Source: Porodaedalea pini (lineage: Eukaryota > Basidiomycota > Agaricomycetes > Hymenochaetales > Hymenochaetaceae). Taken from it: a DNA stretch of 64,000 nucleotides. The position numbers were made by a program, and so were the translations under genes. Under the pieces are notes generated by a model that saw only the letters and a list, made by a program, of their open reading frames with translations, was not told the DNA's origin and made no database searches. The stretch covers positions 620,001 to 684,000 of the forward strand of contig NBAY01000003.1 in the NCBI GenBank assembly GCA_002794775.1, given 5' to 3'. This document shows, piece by piece, positions 46,162 through 58,169 of the stretch (within the stretch, counting starts at the first letter, position 1; each line of letters begins with the position of its first letter).

Positions 46162-46584
46162 TGTCAGGACTCGAACTTCCCCTTTTCTTTATTTCCCCTT
46201 TTCCTTTTTCGTTTCTGTTAATTGCTCCTTTTCATTATCTTTAATCATCTTTCCAATCACTTCCCACACTCCCTTTACACGTCCTTCATTCGTTCCATTC
46301 CCACTCGTTATGTAATGTTAGGTAATATAGTCTCACGGTCGTCGCTATATAAGGTCTCAGGAATCGCATGAACTCCTTGTTCTGCTTTTCCTCTTACCTC
46401 CGCGTCGACCTAGGTGAGACTCGTCCCCCTTGTATTAGTCTAGTCTTGTATTAATCCTCTTACCTCCGCGTCGACCTAGCCTGAGTAAACGTGTCCCGAG
46501 TCTACGCTCGAGTATAGCACGTCCCAGACAACAGTCAGCCGAGGCCTGCCCAGTCCGAGTCGTCTCCCGGACTCCCGCCTAACA
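46162..46584 (+). repeat. E5 3' LTR
   Basis: 423 bp, starts at the base after the pol TAA (46159-46161). Confidence 0.93.
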
Positions 46585-48226
46585 GTCGGGGAAGACGATG
46601 GGCAAGGCGGACTTACTGTCGTGTAAGGCAGGCTATGACGAGGGCAAGGATGACAACAATGGCATCGTGTTCATCAAGGAGAAGTGGCTGAATCGTGGAG
46701 TGGTGAGGACGTCGTGTGAGGAGGTGTTGGACAGAGTGGGTGAAGCGCAGAGGGCGCAACACGAGTCGGAGAGGCCGACAGGGATGATGGAAGTCGATGG
46801 GTTATGGCGGATGAGAGGCAAGGTGTACGTGCCGTCATCAATGAAGGAGGCCGTATTGCGGGAATGTCACGACTCGGTACTGGCTGGACACCCAGGAGCG
46901 TCAAAAACAGTGGAGCTCGTCCGTCGAGACTTCTGGTGGACGTCGATGTTCTCCGACGTCCGAGCATACGTCCGAGGGTGTGATCGCTGTCAGCGAACAA
47001 AGGCTCTGAGGGCATCAAGGTCAAGGCCACTCCAACCAAACGCAGTCCCAGAAGGCCCCTGGGAAATCATCATGGTCGACCTCATTGGAGAGCTCCCGGA
47101 CTCCAAGGGGCACAACACGATCTGCGTCTTCATTGATAGGTTCTCGAAGCAGATGCACGCGATTCCGACGACGACGAAGTTGTCAGCAGAAGGCATGGCT
47201 CAGCTGTACCGTGACCACATCTTCCGCCTCCACGGTTTACCAAAAAAGATCATCCATGACCGAGGCACGCAGTTCGATGCTTCGATGATGAAGGAGCTGT
47301 ACAAACTCCTACACATTGAAGGCAACCCGTTGACGGCGTATCACCCACAGATGGATGGTCAAACGGAATGTGTTAACCAGGAGCTTGAACAGTACCTTCG
47401 ACTCTTCGTTAACCATCATCAATCGGACTGGAAGGACTGGCTCCCCCTCACGGAGTTCGCATACAACAACCGCAAACACTCGGCGACAAAAATGTCCCCC
47501 TTCTATGCGAACACAGGACATCACCCCTTGAGCTTTGACACAACATGAACCTCATCTGCCAACATGTCAGCGGAAGAATTTGCGAAGCACATCAAGGAGA
47601 CTCATCGTGTTGCGAAGGACAACTTGGTCAAGGCGGCGGACGACATGAAGCGCTACCATGACCGGACAGCAGGGACTTTGGTGGAGTACAAGGCTGGAGA
47701 CAAGGTCTTCCTCGATGGGCGAAACATCAGCACAGATTCGCCGACGAAGAAACTCGCTGACAAATGGTATGGTCCCTTCGAGATTGTCGACAAGGTGGGA
47801 GCTAGCGCGTACAAACTCAGGCTCCCCAAATGCTGGAAGAAGGTCCACCCGGTCTTCAACGAGGCCCTGCTAAAGCCCGCCATCGAACCATCCTTTGAGA
47901 GTCAGAAACAACCAGCACCACCGCCACCTGACATCGTCGACAACGAGGAGGAGTATGAGATTGAGGAAGTTCTAGACTTGCATCTGCACCGAGGAAAGCT
48001 ACAATACCTCGTCAAGTGGGTTGGCTACAACGAACCGACTTGGCAGCCCGAGATGGACTTTGGCGAGAACGCAAAGGAGGCGATCGCTGAATTCTACCGA
48101 AAACATCCCGGCGCCCCTCGAAAACTCGACATTCCTCGCCAATGACTTCGCTCACTCTTCGTTGACACCGAACCAGACGACCTCAATCTTGGTTGGTTGG
48201 GACGCCCAACCTTGAGGGGGGGGTAA

Positions 48227-48713
48227 TGTTAGGACTCGAACTTTTACCTTTTCTTTTATTTTCCCTTTTACCATTTCCTTTCTTTTAACCGCTCCTTTTC
48301 CATTATATTTAACCTTCGTTCATAATCATTTCCCATTCTTATGTCATACATAATCATTCCCACACTCACTTAGTACGACACAACCTTCATTCATTCCATT
48401 CCTAGTTATGTAAACTATACAGTACTTAGATAATGCAATCCCATGGACGACGCTATATAGAGGAAGGTGGAATCGCAGAAGCCCCCTGTTCTGCTTTTCC
48501 TCTTACCTCCATGTCGTCCAGGTGAGACCCGCCCCCCTTGTATTAGTTAGACTTGTATTAATCCTCTTACCTCCACGTCGTCCAGTCTGAGTAAACTCGC
48601 TGCCCGAACTTCGTGTTCGAGATACAGCCCATCCCAGACAACGTCTGCGTCACCATCAGGTGCTGCGCGTTGAGGTTGCCTAGTCTGAGTTCCACCCAGA
48701 CTTCTGCCTAACA
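48227..48713 (+). repeat. E4 3' LTR (type B)
   Basis: 487 bp partner of the 36092 LTR, directly after the pol TAA and G-run. Confidence 0.92.
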
Positions 48714-50403
48714 GACATCCCTCGTGTCGTCAAACATATTCCTAGGATATGACTGGCTTCGACGTCACAACCCAGAGGTTGACTGGAAGACGGGTTCAAT
48801 TGAATTCACCCATTGCCCGGAGGAGTGCGCGATCGAGAAGGAGGTTGTGGAAGAGATGAGGAGGGTGAGAGAGGTGTGAATGGACAAGGCGTCCTGGCCC
48901 ACATACCTCAACAACTTCGCTGACGTCTTCAGCAAAAAAGGCTTCGAGAAACTGCCAGAACATAGACCCTGGGATCATGTCATTGACCTGAAACCCAATT
49001 TCCAACCTAGCGACTGCAAGATCTACCCGCTCACACCAACAGAGCAGCAGTCGCTCAAGGACTTCCTCAACAAGAACCTGAAATCTGGTCGCATTTGACA
49101 ATCAATATCACCCATGGCGTCACCCTTCTTTTTCATTAAGAAGGCTGACAAATCGCTACGCCCGATCCAGGACTACCGTAAGCTCAATGATGGCACGATC
49201 AAGAACAAGTATCCTCTCCCCCTCATTGACGAACTGGTCGACAAGGTCAAGAAGGCGAAGTTCATCACCAAACTTGATCTTCGCTGGGGATACTACAATG
49301 TCCGGATCCGAGAAGGTGATGAATGGAAGGCAGTGTTCCGCACGAACATGGGTCTCTTTGAACCGACAGTCATGTTCTTTGGTCTTTGCAACGCACCTGC
49401 GACGTTCCAGGCTTTTGTCAACCACATCTTCAAGGGACTGATCTACGATAACTTGATCATTGTCTACCTCGACGACATACTGATTCTCTCACAAACTCTC
49501 GAGGAACATATCAAGACATCGAGGTGCGTCCTTCAGATCCTGTGAGAAAACGGTCTATACCTGAAGCCTGAAAAGTGTGAGTTTGATGCCAAGGTTGTGA
49601 AGTACCTCGGTCACATCGTCAGTAATGGTGAGATCAGGGCTGACCTGGCGAAGACGGAAGCGATTGCAGACTGGCCCGTCCCGCAAAACATCAAACAGCT
49701 GCAACAGTTCCTCGGCATGGGCAACTGGCTACAATGGTTCATCAAGGACTACAGCAAGGTAGTCCATCTGTTGACATCGCTGACAGGCAAGAAGGACTGG
49801 GTATGGGAGACCGAACAGCAGGAAGTGTTCGAGGAGCTGAGACGATGTCTCTGCTCACCTCCAGTCCTAGCCATTGCCAATGACGAGGGCCCTTTCCGTG
49901 TTGAAGCAGACTCATTGAACTTTGCACTTGGAGGTGTGTTGCTACAAAAGCAGGAAGGCAAGTGGAGGGTAGTCGCCTACAGGTCAGAAGCACTCCTGCC
50001 GGCAGAATGAAACTATGAGATCTACAACAAGGAGATGCTCACGATCATTTCGGCACTCAAGGAGTGGAGGCAGTACCTTCTTGGCACCTGTCACAAGATC
50101 GAGATCTGGTCAGACCACACCAACCTCACCTACTTCAGGTCAGTGCAGAAACTGAGCTATCGTCAAGCTCGCTGGTGAACAGAGCTTGAAGAATTCGACT
50201 TCCACCTCGAGCACAAGTCAGGGAAAATGATGGGCAAGGCAGACCTACTGTCACGCAAGGCAGGCTATGATGAGGGCAAGGATGACAACGACGGAGTCGT
50301 GTTCATCAAGGAGAAGTGGCTGAATCGTGGGGTGGTAAGGACGTCATGTGATGAGGTATTGGAACGGGTGGGTGAAGTGCAGAGGGTGCAAGATGAGTCA
50401 GAG

Positions 50404-50862
50404 TGTTAGGCGGAAGTCTGGGTGGAACTCAGACTAGGCAACCTCAACGCGCGGCACCTGACTGTGACGCAGACGCTGTCTGGGATGGGCTGTATCTCGA
50501 ACGCGAAGTTCGGGCAGCGAGTTTACTCAGACTGGATGACGTGGAGGTAAGAGGATTAATACAAATCTAACTAATACAAGGGGAGGGCGGGTCTCACCTG
50601 GACGATGTGGAGGTAAGAGGAAAAGCAGAACAGGGGGCTTCTGCGATTCCACCTTCCTCTATATAGCGTCGTCCACGGGACTGCATTATCTAAGTACTGT
50701 ATAGTTTACGTAACTAGGAATGGAACGAATGAAGGTTGGGTTGTACTAAGTGAGTGTGGGAAGTGATTGAAAAGACGATTAAATATAATGAAAAGGAGCG
50801 GTAAAAAGAAAAGAAATGATAAAAGGAAAATAAAAGACAGGGTGAAAGTTCAAGTCCTAACA
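50404..50862 (-). repeat. E6 3' LTR (mosaic)
   Basis: 459 bp. In sense orientation the U3 starts like E2 and switches to E4-like sequence near CTTCCCACACTC. Confidence 0.9.
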
Positions 50863-53800
50863 TTACCCTCCCCTCAAGGCTGGGCGTCCTGACCAGCCAT
50901 GATTGTGGTCGACTGGTTCAGTGTCGACGAAGCGTGGGCAAAGTCGTTGGCGAGGAATGTTGAGCTTTCGAGGGGCGCCAGGGTGTTTTTGATAGAATTC
51001 AGCGATCGCCTCCTTTGCGTTCTCGCCAAAGTCCATCTCGGGCTGCCAAGTTGGTTTGTTGTAGCCAACCCACTTGATGAGGTATTGAAGCTTCCCTCGG
51101 TGCAGACGCGAGTCTAGGACTTCCTCGATCTTGTACTCCTCCTCATTGTCAACGATGTCAGGCGGTGGCGGTGCCGGTTGTTTCTGGTTCTTGAAGGATG
51201 GTTCAACGGTGGGTTTTAGCAGGGCCTCGTTGAAGACCGGGTGGACCTTTTTCCAGCGCTTGGGGAGCTTGAGTTTGTACGTGCTAGCTCCCACCTTGTC
51301 AACGATTTTGAAGGGACCATACCATTTGTCAGCGAGTTTCTTTGTTGGCGAGTCCGTGCTGATGTTATGCCCGTCAAGGAAAACCTTGTCTCCAGCCTTG
51401 TACTCCACCGAAGTCCCTGCTGTCTGGTCGTGGTAGCGCTTCATGTCGTCCACCACCTTGACTAAGTTGTCCTTCACAGTGCGATGAGTCTCCTTGATGT
51501 GCTTCGCAAATTCTTCCGCTGACATGTTGGTAGACGAGGTTCATGTTGTGTCAAAGCTTAAGGGGTGATGTCCTGTGTTCGCATAGAAGGGGGACATTTT
51601 TGTCGCCGAGTGTTCGGGGTTGTTGTATGCGAACTCCGTGAGGGGGAGCCAATCCTTCCAGTCCGATTGACGATGGTTGACGAAGAGTCGAAGATACTGT
51701 TCGAGCTCCTGGTTAACACATTCCGTTTGACCATCCATCTGTGGGTGATACGCCGTTGACGGGTTGCCTTCGATGTGCAGGAGTTTGTACAGCTCCTTCA
51801 TCATCGAAGCGTCAAACTGTGTGCCTCGGTCATGGATGATCTTCTTCGGTAAGCCGTGGAGGCGGAAGACGTGGTCACGGTACAGCTGGGCCATGCCTTC
51901 TGCCAACAACTTCGTCATCATTGGGATTGCATGCATCTGTTTTGAGAATCTATCAACGAAGACACAGATCGCGTTATGTCCCTTGGAGTCCAGGAGCTCT
52001 CCGATGAGGTCAACCGTGACGATTTCCCAGGGGCCTTCTGGGACTGCGTTTGGGTGGAGTGGCTTTGACCTCGACGCCCTTAGAGCCTTTGTTCGCTGGC
52101 AGCGATTACACCCTTGGACATATGCTCGGACGTCGGAGAACATCGACGTCCACCAGAAGTCTCGACGGACGAGCTCCACTGTTTTTGATGCTCCTGGGTG
52201 TCCAGCCAGAACCGAGTCATGACATTCTCGCAATACGGCCTCCTTCATTGACGACGGCACGTACACCTTGCCTTTCATGCGCCACAACCTGTTGACCTCT
52301 GTCATGCCCGTCGGCCTCTCCGACTCGTGTTGCGCCCTCTGCGCTTCACCCACTCTGTCCAACACCTCATCACGCAACGTCCTCACCACCCCACGATTCA
52401 GCCACTTGTCTTTGATGAACACGACGCCGTCATTGTCATCCTTGCCCTTGTCATAGCCCGCCTTGTGCGACAGTAAGTCCGCCTTACCTATTGTCTTCCC
52501 TGACTTGTGTTCGAGGTGGAAGTCGAATTCCTTGAGCTCTGTCTGCCAGCGAGCTTGTCGATAGCTTAGCTTTTGCGCCGACATGAAGTAGGTAAGGTTA
52601 GCGTGATCGGACCAGATCTCGATGGGATGACGGGCGCCGAGGAGGTATTGCCTCCACTCCTTGAGTGCCGAAACGATCGCGAGCATCTCCTTGTCGTAGA
52701 TCTCGTAGTTTCGTTCCACAGGTAGGAGCGCTTCCAACCTGTAGGCGACTACCCTCCACTTGCCTTCCTGCTTTTGCAACAACACTCCTCCAAGAGCAAA
52801 GTTTGATGAGTCCGCTTTGACGCGGAAAGGGCCCTCATCATTCGCAATGGCCAGGACTGGAGGTGAGCAGAGACGTCGTCTCAACTCCTCGAACGCCTCC
52901 TGCTGTTCGGTCTCCCATACCCAGTCCTTCTTTCCCGTCAGCGACATCAGCGGATGGACTACCTTGCTGTAGTCCTTGATGAACCATCGCAGCCAGTTGC
53001 CCATACCGAGGAATTGTTGCAGCTGTTTGACGTTTTGTGGGACGGGCCAGTCTGCGATTGCTTCTGTCTTTGCCGGGTCTGCTTTGATCTCGCCATTGCC
53101 GACGATGTGGCCAAGGTACTTCACCACTTTGGCGTCGAACTCGCACTTCTCCGGTTTCAGGTATAAGCCGTTCTCTCGTAGGATCTGAAGGACGCGTCTC
53201 GACGTCTCGATATGTTCCTCGAGAGTTTGCGAGAGAATCAGTATGTCGTTGAGGTAGACGATGATCAGGTTGTCGTAGATCAGTCCCTTGAAGATATGGT
53301 TGACGAAAGCTTGGAACATCGCCAGTGCGTTGCAAAGACCAAAGAACATTACTGTCGGTTCAAAGAGGCCCATATTCGTGCGAAATGCTGCCTTCCACTC
53401 ATCGCCTTCACGGATCCGGACGTTGTAGTATCCCCAGTGAAGGTCAAGCTTAGTGATGTACTTCGCTTTCTTGACCTTGTCAATGAGTTCGTCAATGAGA
53501 GGGAGGGGATACTTGTTCTTGATCGTACCATCATTGAGCTTACGGTAATCCTGGATCAGGCGTAGCGATTTGTCGGCCTTCTTGATGAAGAAGAAAGGCG
53601 ACGCCATAGGTGATATAGACCTTCGGATGCGACCAGACTTCAAGTTCTCGTCTAGGAAGTCCTTGAGCGACTGCTGCTCTGTTGGTGTGAGCAGGTAGAT
53701 TTTACAGTCACTGGGCTTGAAGTCGGGTTTCAGATCAATGACGCGGTCCCATGGTCGGTGTTCAGGCAACTTCTCAAACCCCTTCTCCGAGAACACGTTG

Positions 53801-54477
53801 GCATAGTCATTGAGGTATGCGGGCCAGGACGCTTTGTCCATTCGCACCTCTCTCACCCTCTTCGTCTCCTTCATGTCCTCCTTCTCGATCGTGCACTCCT
53901 CTGGGCAACAGGTGAATTCAATCAAACCCGCCTTCCAGTCGACCTCTGGGTTGTGACATCGAAGCCAATCATAACCAAGGAAGATGTTTGATGATGCCAG
54001 CGATGTCACTGCAAGGACAATCCTCTCCCTGTGGTGCCCAATCATAAGCTCGACGTCAACGTATTCTTCGATCAACCCGGCTTCATTGTGCGTGCCGTCA
54101 GCATTGAGCACCGTGAGGGGTCGAATGTATCGTTTGGTCTCCAACCCGTATCGTTCGATGAACCTCATGTCGATGCATGATCCTGTGCATCCCAAATCCA
54201 CGAGGGCATGCGCATCTACCTCTCTCATCTCACCTGCTACGCTGTGTCTGACGTTTAGGAGGAGGTCCAGCTGGTGTCCGCCAGTTCCCCTCATAAACAA
54301 CTTCTCTTCGACATCTTCTTCATTCACACCAGTAGGGTTTTCATAGTCGGAAAAGTCATCGACGCTGTTTGCATCTAGATATTGTACAGGTGGTTGACTA
54401 TATTTTAACGGATCCAGACTTGAAATCCTTGGAACTTCTCGGTCAGTCGCCCCGGTGGCTACGCCTGACCACTCGCA
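50863..54477 (-). pseudogene. E6 pol, one premature TGA
   Basis: 1205 codons in frame from the slip site to TAA 50863-50865. A single TGA at 51541-51543 cuts off the C-terminal GPF module and chromodomain. Protease has DLGCTG instead of DSGCTG, and the RT motif is YLND, so the enzyme is probably inactive in any case. Confidence 0.84.
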
Positions 54478-55541
54478 AAACCCTGCGAGTTGACGACCTC
54501 TTTGTCATCACCTTCCTCCTCCACATAGTCTTCCACCGTCGACCTCCGAGTGTCTACGACTTCCTCAAATGCCGATTCCTTCATCGCCCCTAGTTCGTCG
54601 GCGAGGAGGCGATGTTCGCCGGGTGCCATCATCTGCAGCATACGCTGCACAATCGTCTTCCCTTGCGGGCACGCGTCCTTGAAGTGACCGAGCTGGCCAC
54701 ATATCCAGCACACGCGTCGGCATTGTGCCTCATTCATGGAGACGTCCATCGGCTGGCCAGCTCCTCCGAACGTGACGCCCGTTGCATCGCGTTTGTCAAC
54801 ATGGGGGGCAGCCATCTGGCGACGAGCTGGGGGTCCATGCTGCTGCTGCGGGCGTGGAGGGGGTGGGAAGGCGCGGCCTCGTTGGATGGCACAAATCTGT
54901 TGCTCGCCCCGGTCAATTTCGATCGCTTTCTTTTTCCAGTCTTCATACGTTGTCGGGACTGGCGTCGACCGTAGTACCCCTCTCACCACTTCGATGTTCA
55001 TTGCCCATTTCAGTCGATCACAGATGATGCTGTCGTCCGTTAAACCTGCTCTTGTGATGACGACGTCAAGATCCTGGAAGAATTCATTGGCGGTAAGGTC
55101 CTTCTGAACCTTGGTCCGGAATTTTGCCAGCGCCTTTTCCTTCTGGTTCGGATCATCAAACGAGGTGTCCAGGCACTCTTGGAACCTTGTCCAGCTGTCG
55201 GTGAAGGTTACGATGCCAGCCGTTGTCGATTCCTCTATGTAATTCTGCGCCCACGTTGCTGCATTACCGCCCTTCAAGTAGGAGAGCGCAACGTAGATTT
55301 TGCTTTCTGATGTGGGGTATCTGTTCGGGTTGGCTGAGATGAAGAGGAGGACCTCGCACTTGAAGTCTAGATAGTCGTCGCCGCCAGTGAATTCACATGG
55401 CCGGGCGACGTCGATGTTGGGGGTCGGGGGGTTAGCTGCCGCGACCGGTGCCGGAGTGTTATTCGCCTGATGGGCAAAGGCATTTGCGATGATGGCCACA
55501 ATCTGCGCCATCTGATGTTGGCTGAAACCTTCTGCTGACAT
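54459..55541 (-). CDS. gag: E6 Gag, open
   Basis: 360 residues, no stop. Starts MSAEGFSQHQMAQIVAII, capsid region with PCEFTGGDDYLDFKCEVL, zinc knuckle CWICGQLGHFKDACP. Arg to Cys changes (for example PCEF, FKCEV) fit CpG transitions. The slippery site at 54477-54483 is intact. Confidence 0.85.
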   Translation of the reverse strand: MSAEGFSQHQMAQIVAIIANAFAHQANNTPAPVAAANPPTPNIDVARPCEFTGGDDYLDFKCEVLLFISANPNRYPTSESKIYVALSYLKGGNAATWAQNYIEESTTAGIVTFTDSWTRFQECLDTSFDDPNQKEKALAKFRTKVQKDLTANEFFQDLDVVITRAGLTDDSIICDRLKWAMNIEVVRGVLRSTPVPTTYEDWKKKAIEIDRGEQQICAIQRGRAFPPPPRPQQQHGPPARRQMAAPHVDKRDATGVTFGGAGQPMDVSMNEAQCRRVCWICGQLGHFKDACPQGKTIVQRMLQMMAPGEHRLLADELGAMKESAFEEVVDTRRSTVEDYVEEEGDDKEVVNSQGFASGQA

Positions 55542-56250
55542 CGCTGATTCGGGTGCGGGTGTCGAAGGTTCCAGGGGAGTCGGCGGTGAGGGGTCTCTGT
55601 TAGTCTCGCGGTAAGGACCTGGGGTCGGTGGTAGGTTGACCGTAGACGTCGATGGCGCAGGTGACGATGGAGTGGCTGGGGGCCACCTGGCTCTCCTTCC
55701 TCGTTCGTCTGATGAATACCAGCTGCGCCGGATTTCGCTCCACCAGATGTCGTGAGTGACGCCACTATTGTTGTTCGCAACGTAGCCTGGTCGGTCTGGA
55801 TCCCAACGGGCTGATGCAGGAAGGGCCCATCGTTGTTCGTAAGTAAGATCTATCTTGACGTTGGCGGAGGGACAGGGATCGGTTGTGCGTTTGATCCGGG
55901 GTTACGCCAACATTGAACGGGTTCGTCGGCAAAGTTGATGACGAGGCGGTAGGATCCGAGCGAGATCACAAATGAGATTGTTGTCGAAGTTTGTACTCGT
56001 CTGGTTACCCACGTCCACGTCAGGTGCGTGCTCCACCAGAGGCTAATTCGGAGAGCCAGGGCCGGGAAAGTTGGTAGTAATGTTTATGTAATACACGAAT
56101 GTCCGAAAACGTCCAGGCAGGGTTGAGGGTTGTTGTTTAGGGGGTTTACACGTCAAGTCCGTCGAGGGGAGCGCTCCTCTAGACCGAGTGAAGGCGAGTC
56201 GACAGCGACAACGTACGCTGGGGATGAGCCTGGGGGAGGTTCTGCTTTTA

Positions 56251-56709
56251 TGTTAGGCGGAAGTCTGGGTGGAACTCAGACTAGGCAACCTCAACGCGCA
56301 GCACCTGACGGTGACGCAGACGCTGTCTGGGACGGGCTGTATCTCGAACGCGAAGTTCGGGCAGCGAGTTTACTCAGACTGGATGACATGGAGGTAAGAG
56401 GATTAATACAAATCTAACTAATACAAGGGGAGGGTGGGTCTCACCTGGATGACGTGGAGGTAAGAGGAAAAGCAGAACAGGGGGCTTCTGTGATTCCACC
56501 TTCCTCTATATAGCGTCGTCCGCGGGACTGCATTATCTAAGTACTGTATAGTTTATGTAACTAGGAATGGAACGAATGAAGGTTGGGTTGTACTAAGTGA
56601 GTGTGGGAAGTGATTGAAAAGATGATTAAATATAATGAAAAGGAGCGGTAAAAAGAAAAGAAATGATAAAAGGAAAATAAAAGACAGGGTGAAAGTTCAA
56701 GTCCTAACA
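56251..56709 (-). repeat. E6 5' LTR (mosaic)
   Basis: 459 bp partner of the 50404 LTR with the same mosaic structure, so the recombination predates this insertion. Confidence 0.9.
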
Positions 56710-58169
56710 CAGAGAGGCCAACGGGACTGACAGAGGTTGATGGGTTGCAGCGAATGAAAGGCAAGGTGTACGTGCCGTCGATAATGAAGGAAGCGGTGCT
56801 GAGGGAATGCCATGACTCGACCCTGGCAGGACACCCCGGATCGTCAAAGACAGTCGAACTGGTACGTCGAGATTTCTGGTGGGCATCAATGTTCTCCGAC
56901 GTCCGAGCGTACATCCGAGGATGCGATTGTTGTCAATGAACAAAGGCCCTGAGAACCTCAAGGTTGAGACCCCTCCATCCGAACACAGTCCCTGAGGGTC
57001 CTTGGGAAATCATCACGGTCGATCTCATCGGGGAACTCCCAGAATCAAAGGGACACAATGCAATCTGTGTCTTTGTGGATAGATTCTCGAAGCAGATACA
57101 CGCAATCCCAACAATGACAAAATTGTCAGCGGAAGGCATGGCCCAACTGTATTGCGACCACGTTTTCCGTCTCCATGGCTTGCTGAAGAAGATCATCTAT
57201 GACTGCGGTACACAGTTCGATGCATCAATGATGAAGGAGTTGTACAAGCTCTTACACATCGAGGGAAACCCATCAACAGCATACCACCCGCAAATGGACG
57301 GTCAAACGGAACATGTCAACCAAGAACTCGAACAGTACCTTCGACTCTTCGTTGACCATTGACAATCGGACTGGAAAGACTGGCTCCCTCTTGCAGAGTT
57401 TGCGTACAATAACCGCGAACATTTGGCAACAAAGATGTCTCCCTTCTACGCGAACACCAGATGTCACCCTATGAGCTTCGACACAGTATGAACTTCCTCT
57501 GCCAACATGTCAGCAGAAGAATTTGCGAAGCACATCAAGGAGACTCATCGTGTCACAAAAGACAACCTGATCAAGGCAGCTGAAGACATGAAGTGTTACC
57601 ATGACCGAACAGCAGGGACATCGGTGGAGTACCAGTCCGGTGACAAGGTCTTCCTTGACAGGCAAAACATCAGTACAGACTCGCCTACGAAGAAACTTGC
57701 CAACAAATGGTACAGCCCCTTCGACATTGTGGACAAGGTGGGAGCAAGTGCTTACAAGCTCAAGCTCCCGAAGCGATGGAAAAAGGTCCACCCCATATTC
57801 AATGAGGCACTGTTGAAACCGGAAGTCGAACCGTCTTTTGAAAGCCAAAAACAGCCGCCACTGCCATCGCCGGACATCGTCGACAATGAAGAGGAGTATG
57901 AGGTTGAGGAAATCATCGACTCACGACTACACCGAGGGAAACTACAATACCTCATCAAGTGGGTCAGATACAACGAACCAACTTGGCAGCCCAAGACAGA
58001 CTTCGGCAAGAACGCAAAGGAGGCGATCGCTAATTTCTATCAAAAACATCCCGGCGCTCCTCGGAAACTCGACATTCCTCACCAATGACTCTGCCCACTC
58101 TTTGTAGACACCAAGCCAGACAACCGCGATCTTGGTTGGTCGGGACACCCAACCTTGAGGGGGGGGTAA

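Larger units (their letters stand above)
40329..46584 (+). mobile_element. E5: intact, youngest chromovirus inserted in E4 pol
   Basis: LTRs 40329-40751 and 46162-46584 (423 bp each); I found no difference between them. Duplication GTCGG at 40324-40328 and 46585-46589. Complete gag and pol with all catalytic motifs. The 5' LTR terminus is TGTCAGG, unlike TGTTAGG in the other copies, in both of its LTRs. It is the best candidate in the window for a currently mobile element. Confidence 0.94.
38351..48226 (+). pseudogene. E4 pol, split by E5 and stop-containing
   Basis: Pieces 38351-40328 and 46590-48226 total 1205 codons, in frame. TGA codons near 39203, 39283, 47546 and 48143. E5 sits at the RNase H end, after FHLEHKS. 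Integrase core and chromodomain remain readable. Confidence 0.84.
36092..48713 (+). mobile_element. E4: chromovirus with type-B LTR inserted in E1 pol
   Basis: LTRs 36092-36578 and 48227-48713 (487 bp each). Duplication GACAT at 36087-36091 and 48714-48718. It is inserted just downstream of the E1 protease region. E5 interrupts its RNase H region. Net length is about 6.36 kb. Its LTR differs from the E1/E2/E3/E5 type in U3 and U5 but keeps the TATA box and the GTTCTGCTTTT primer motif. About six premature TGA codons, and a mutated slippery site (GGATTTT). Confidence 0.92.
50404..56709 (-). mobile_element. E6: near-intact chromovirus inserted in E1 pol
   Basis: LTRs 50404-50862 and 56251-56709 (459 bp each). 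Duplication CAGAG at 50399-50403 and 56710-56714. It is inserted between the E1 RNase H and integrase regions, in reverse orientation. Gag is open; pol has a single premature TGA at 51541-51543. The LTR is a mosaic: the first ~125 bp resemble E2, the rest resembles E4. Confidence 0.92.
35617..58169 (+). pseudogene. E1 pol, in three pieces with many TGA codons
   Basis: Pieces 35617-36091 (protease), 48719-50403 (RT and RNase H) and 56715-58169 (integrase and chromodomain). They sum to 1205 codons with no net frame shift. Premature TGA codons occur near 48877, 49096, 49543, 50008, 50176, 56938, 57361, 57489 and 58086. The equivalents in intact copies are mostly CGA. YLDD and the DSG motif are still present. 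Non-functional. Confidence 0.85.
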
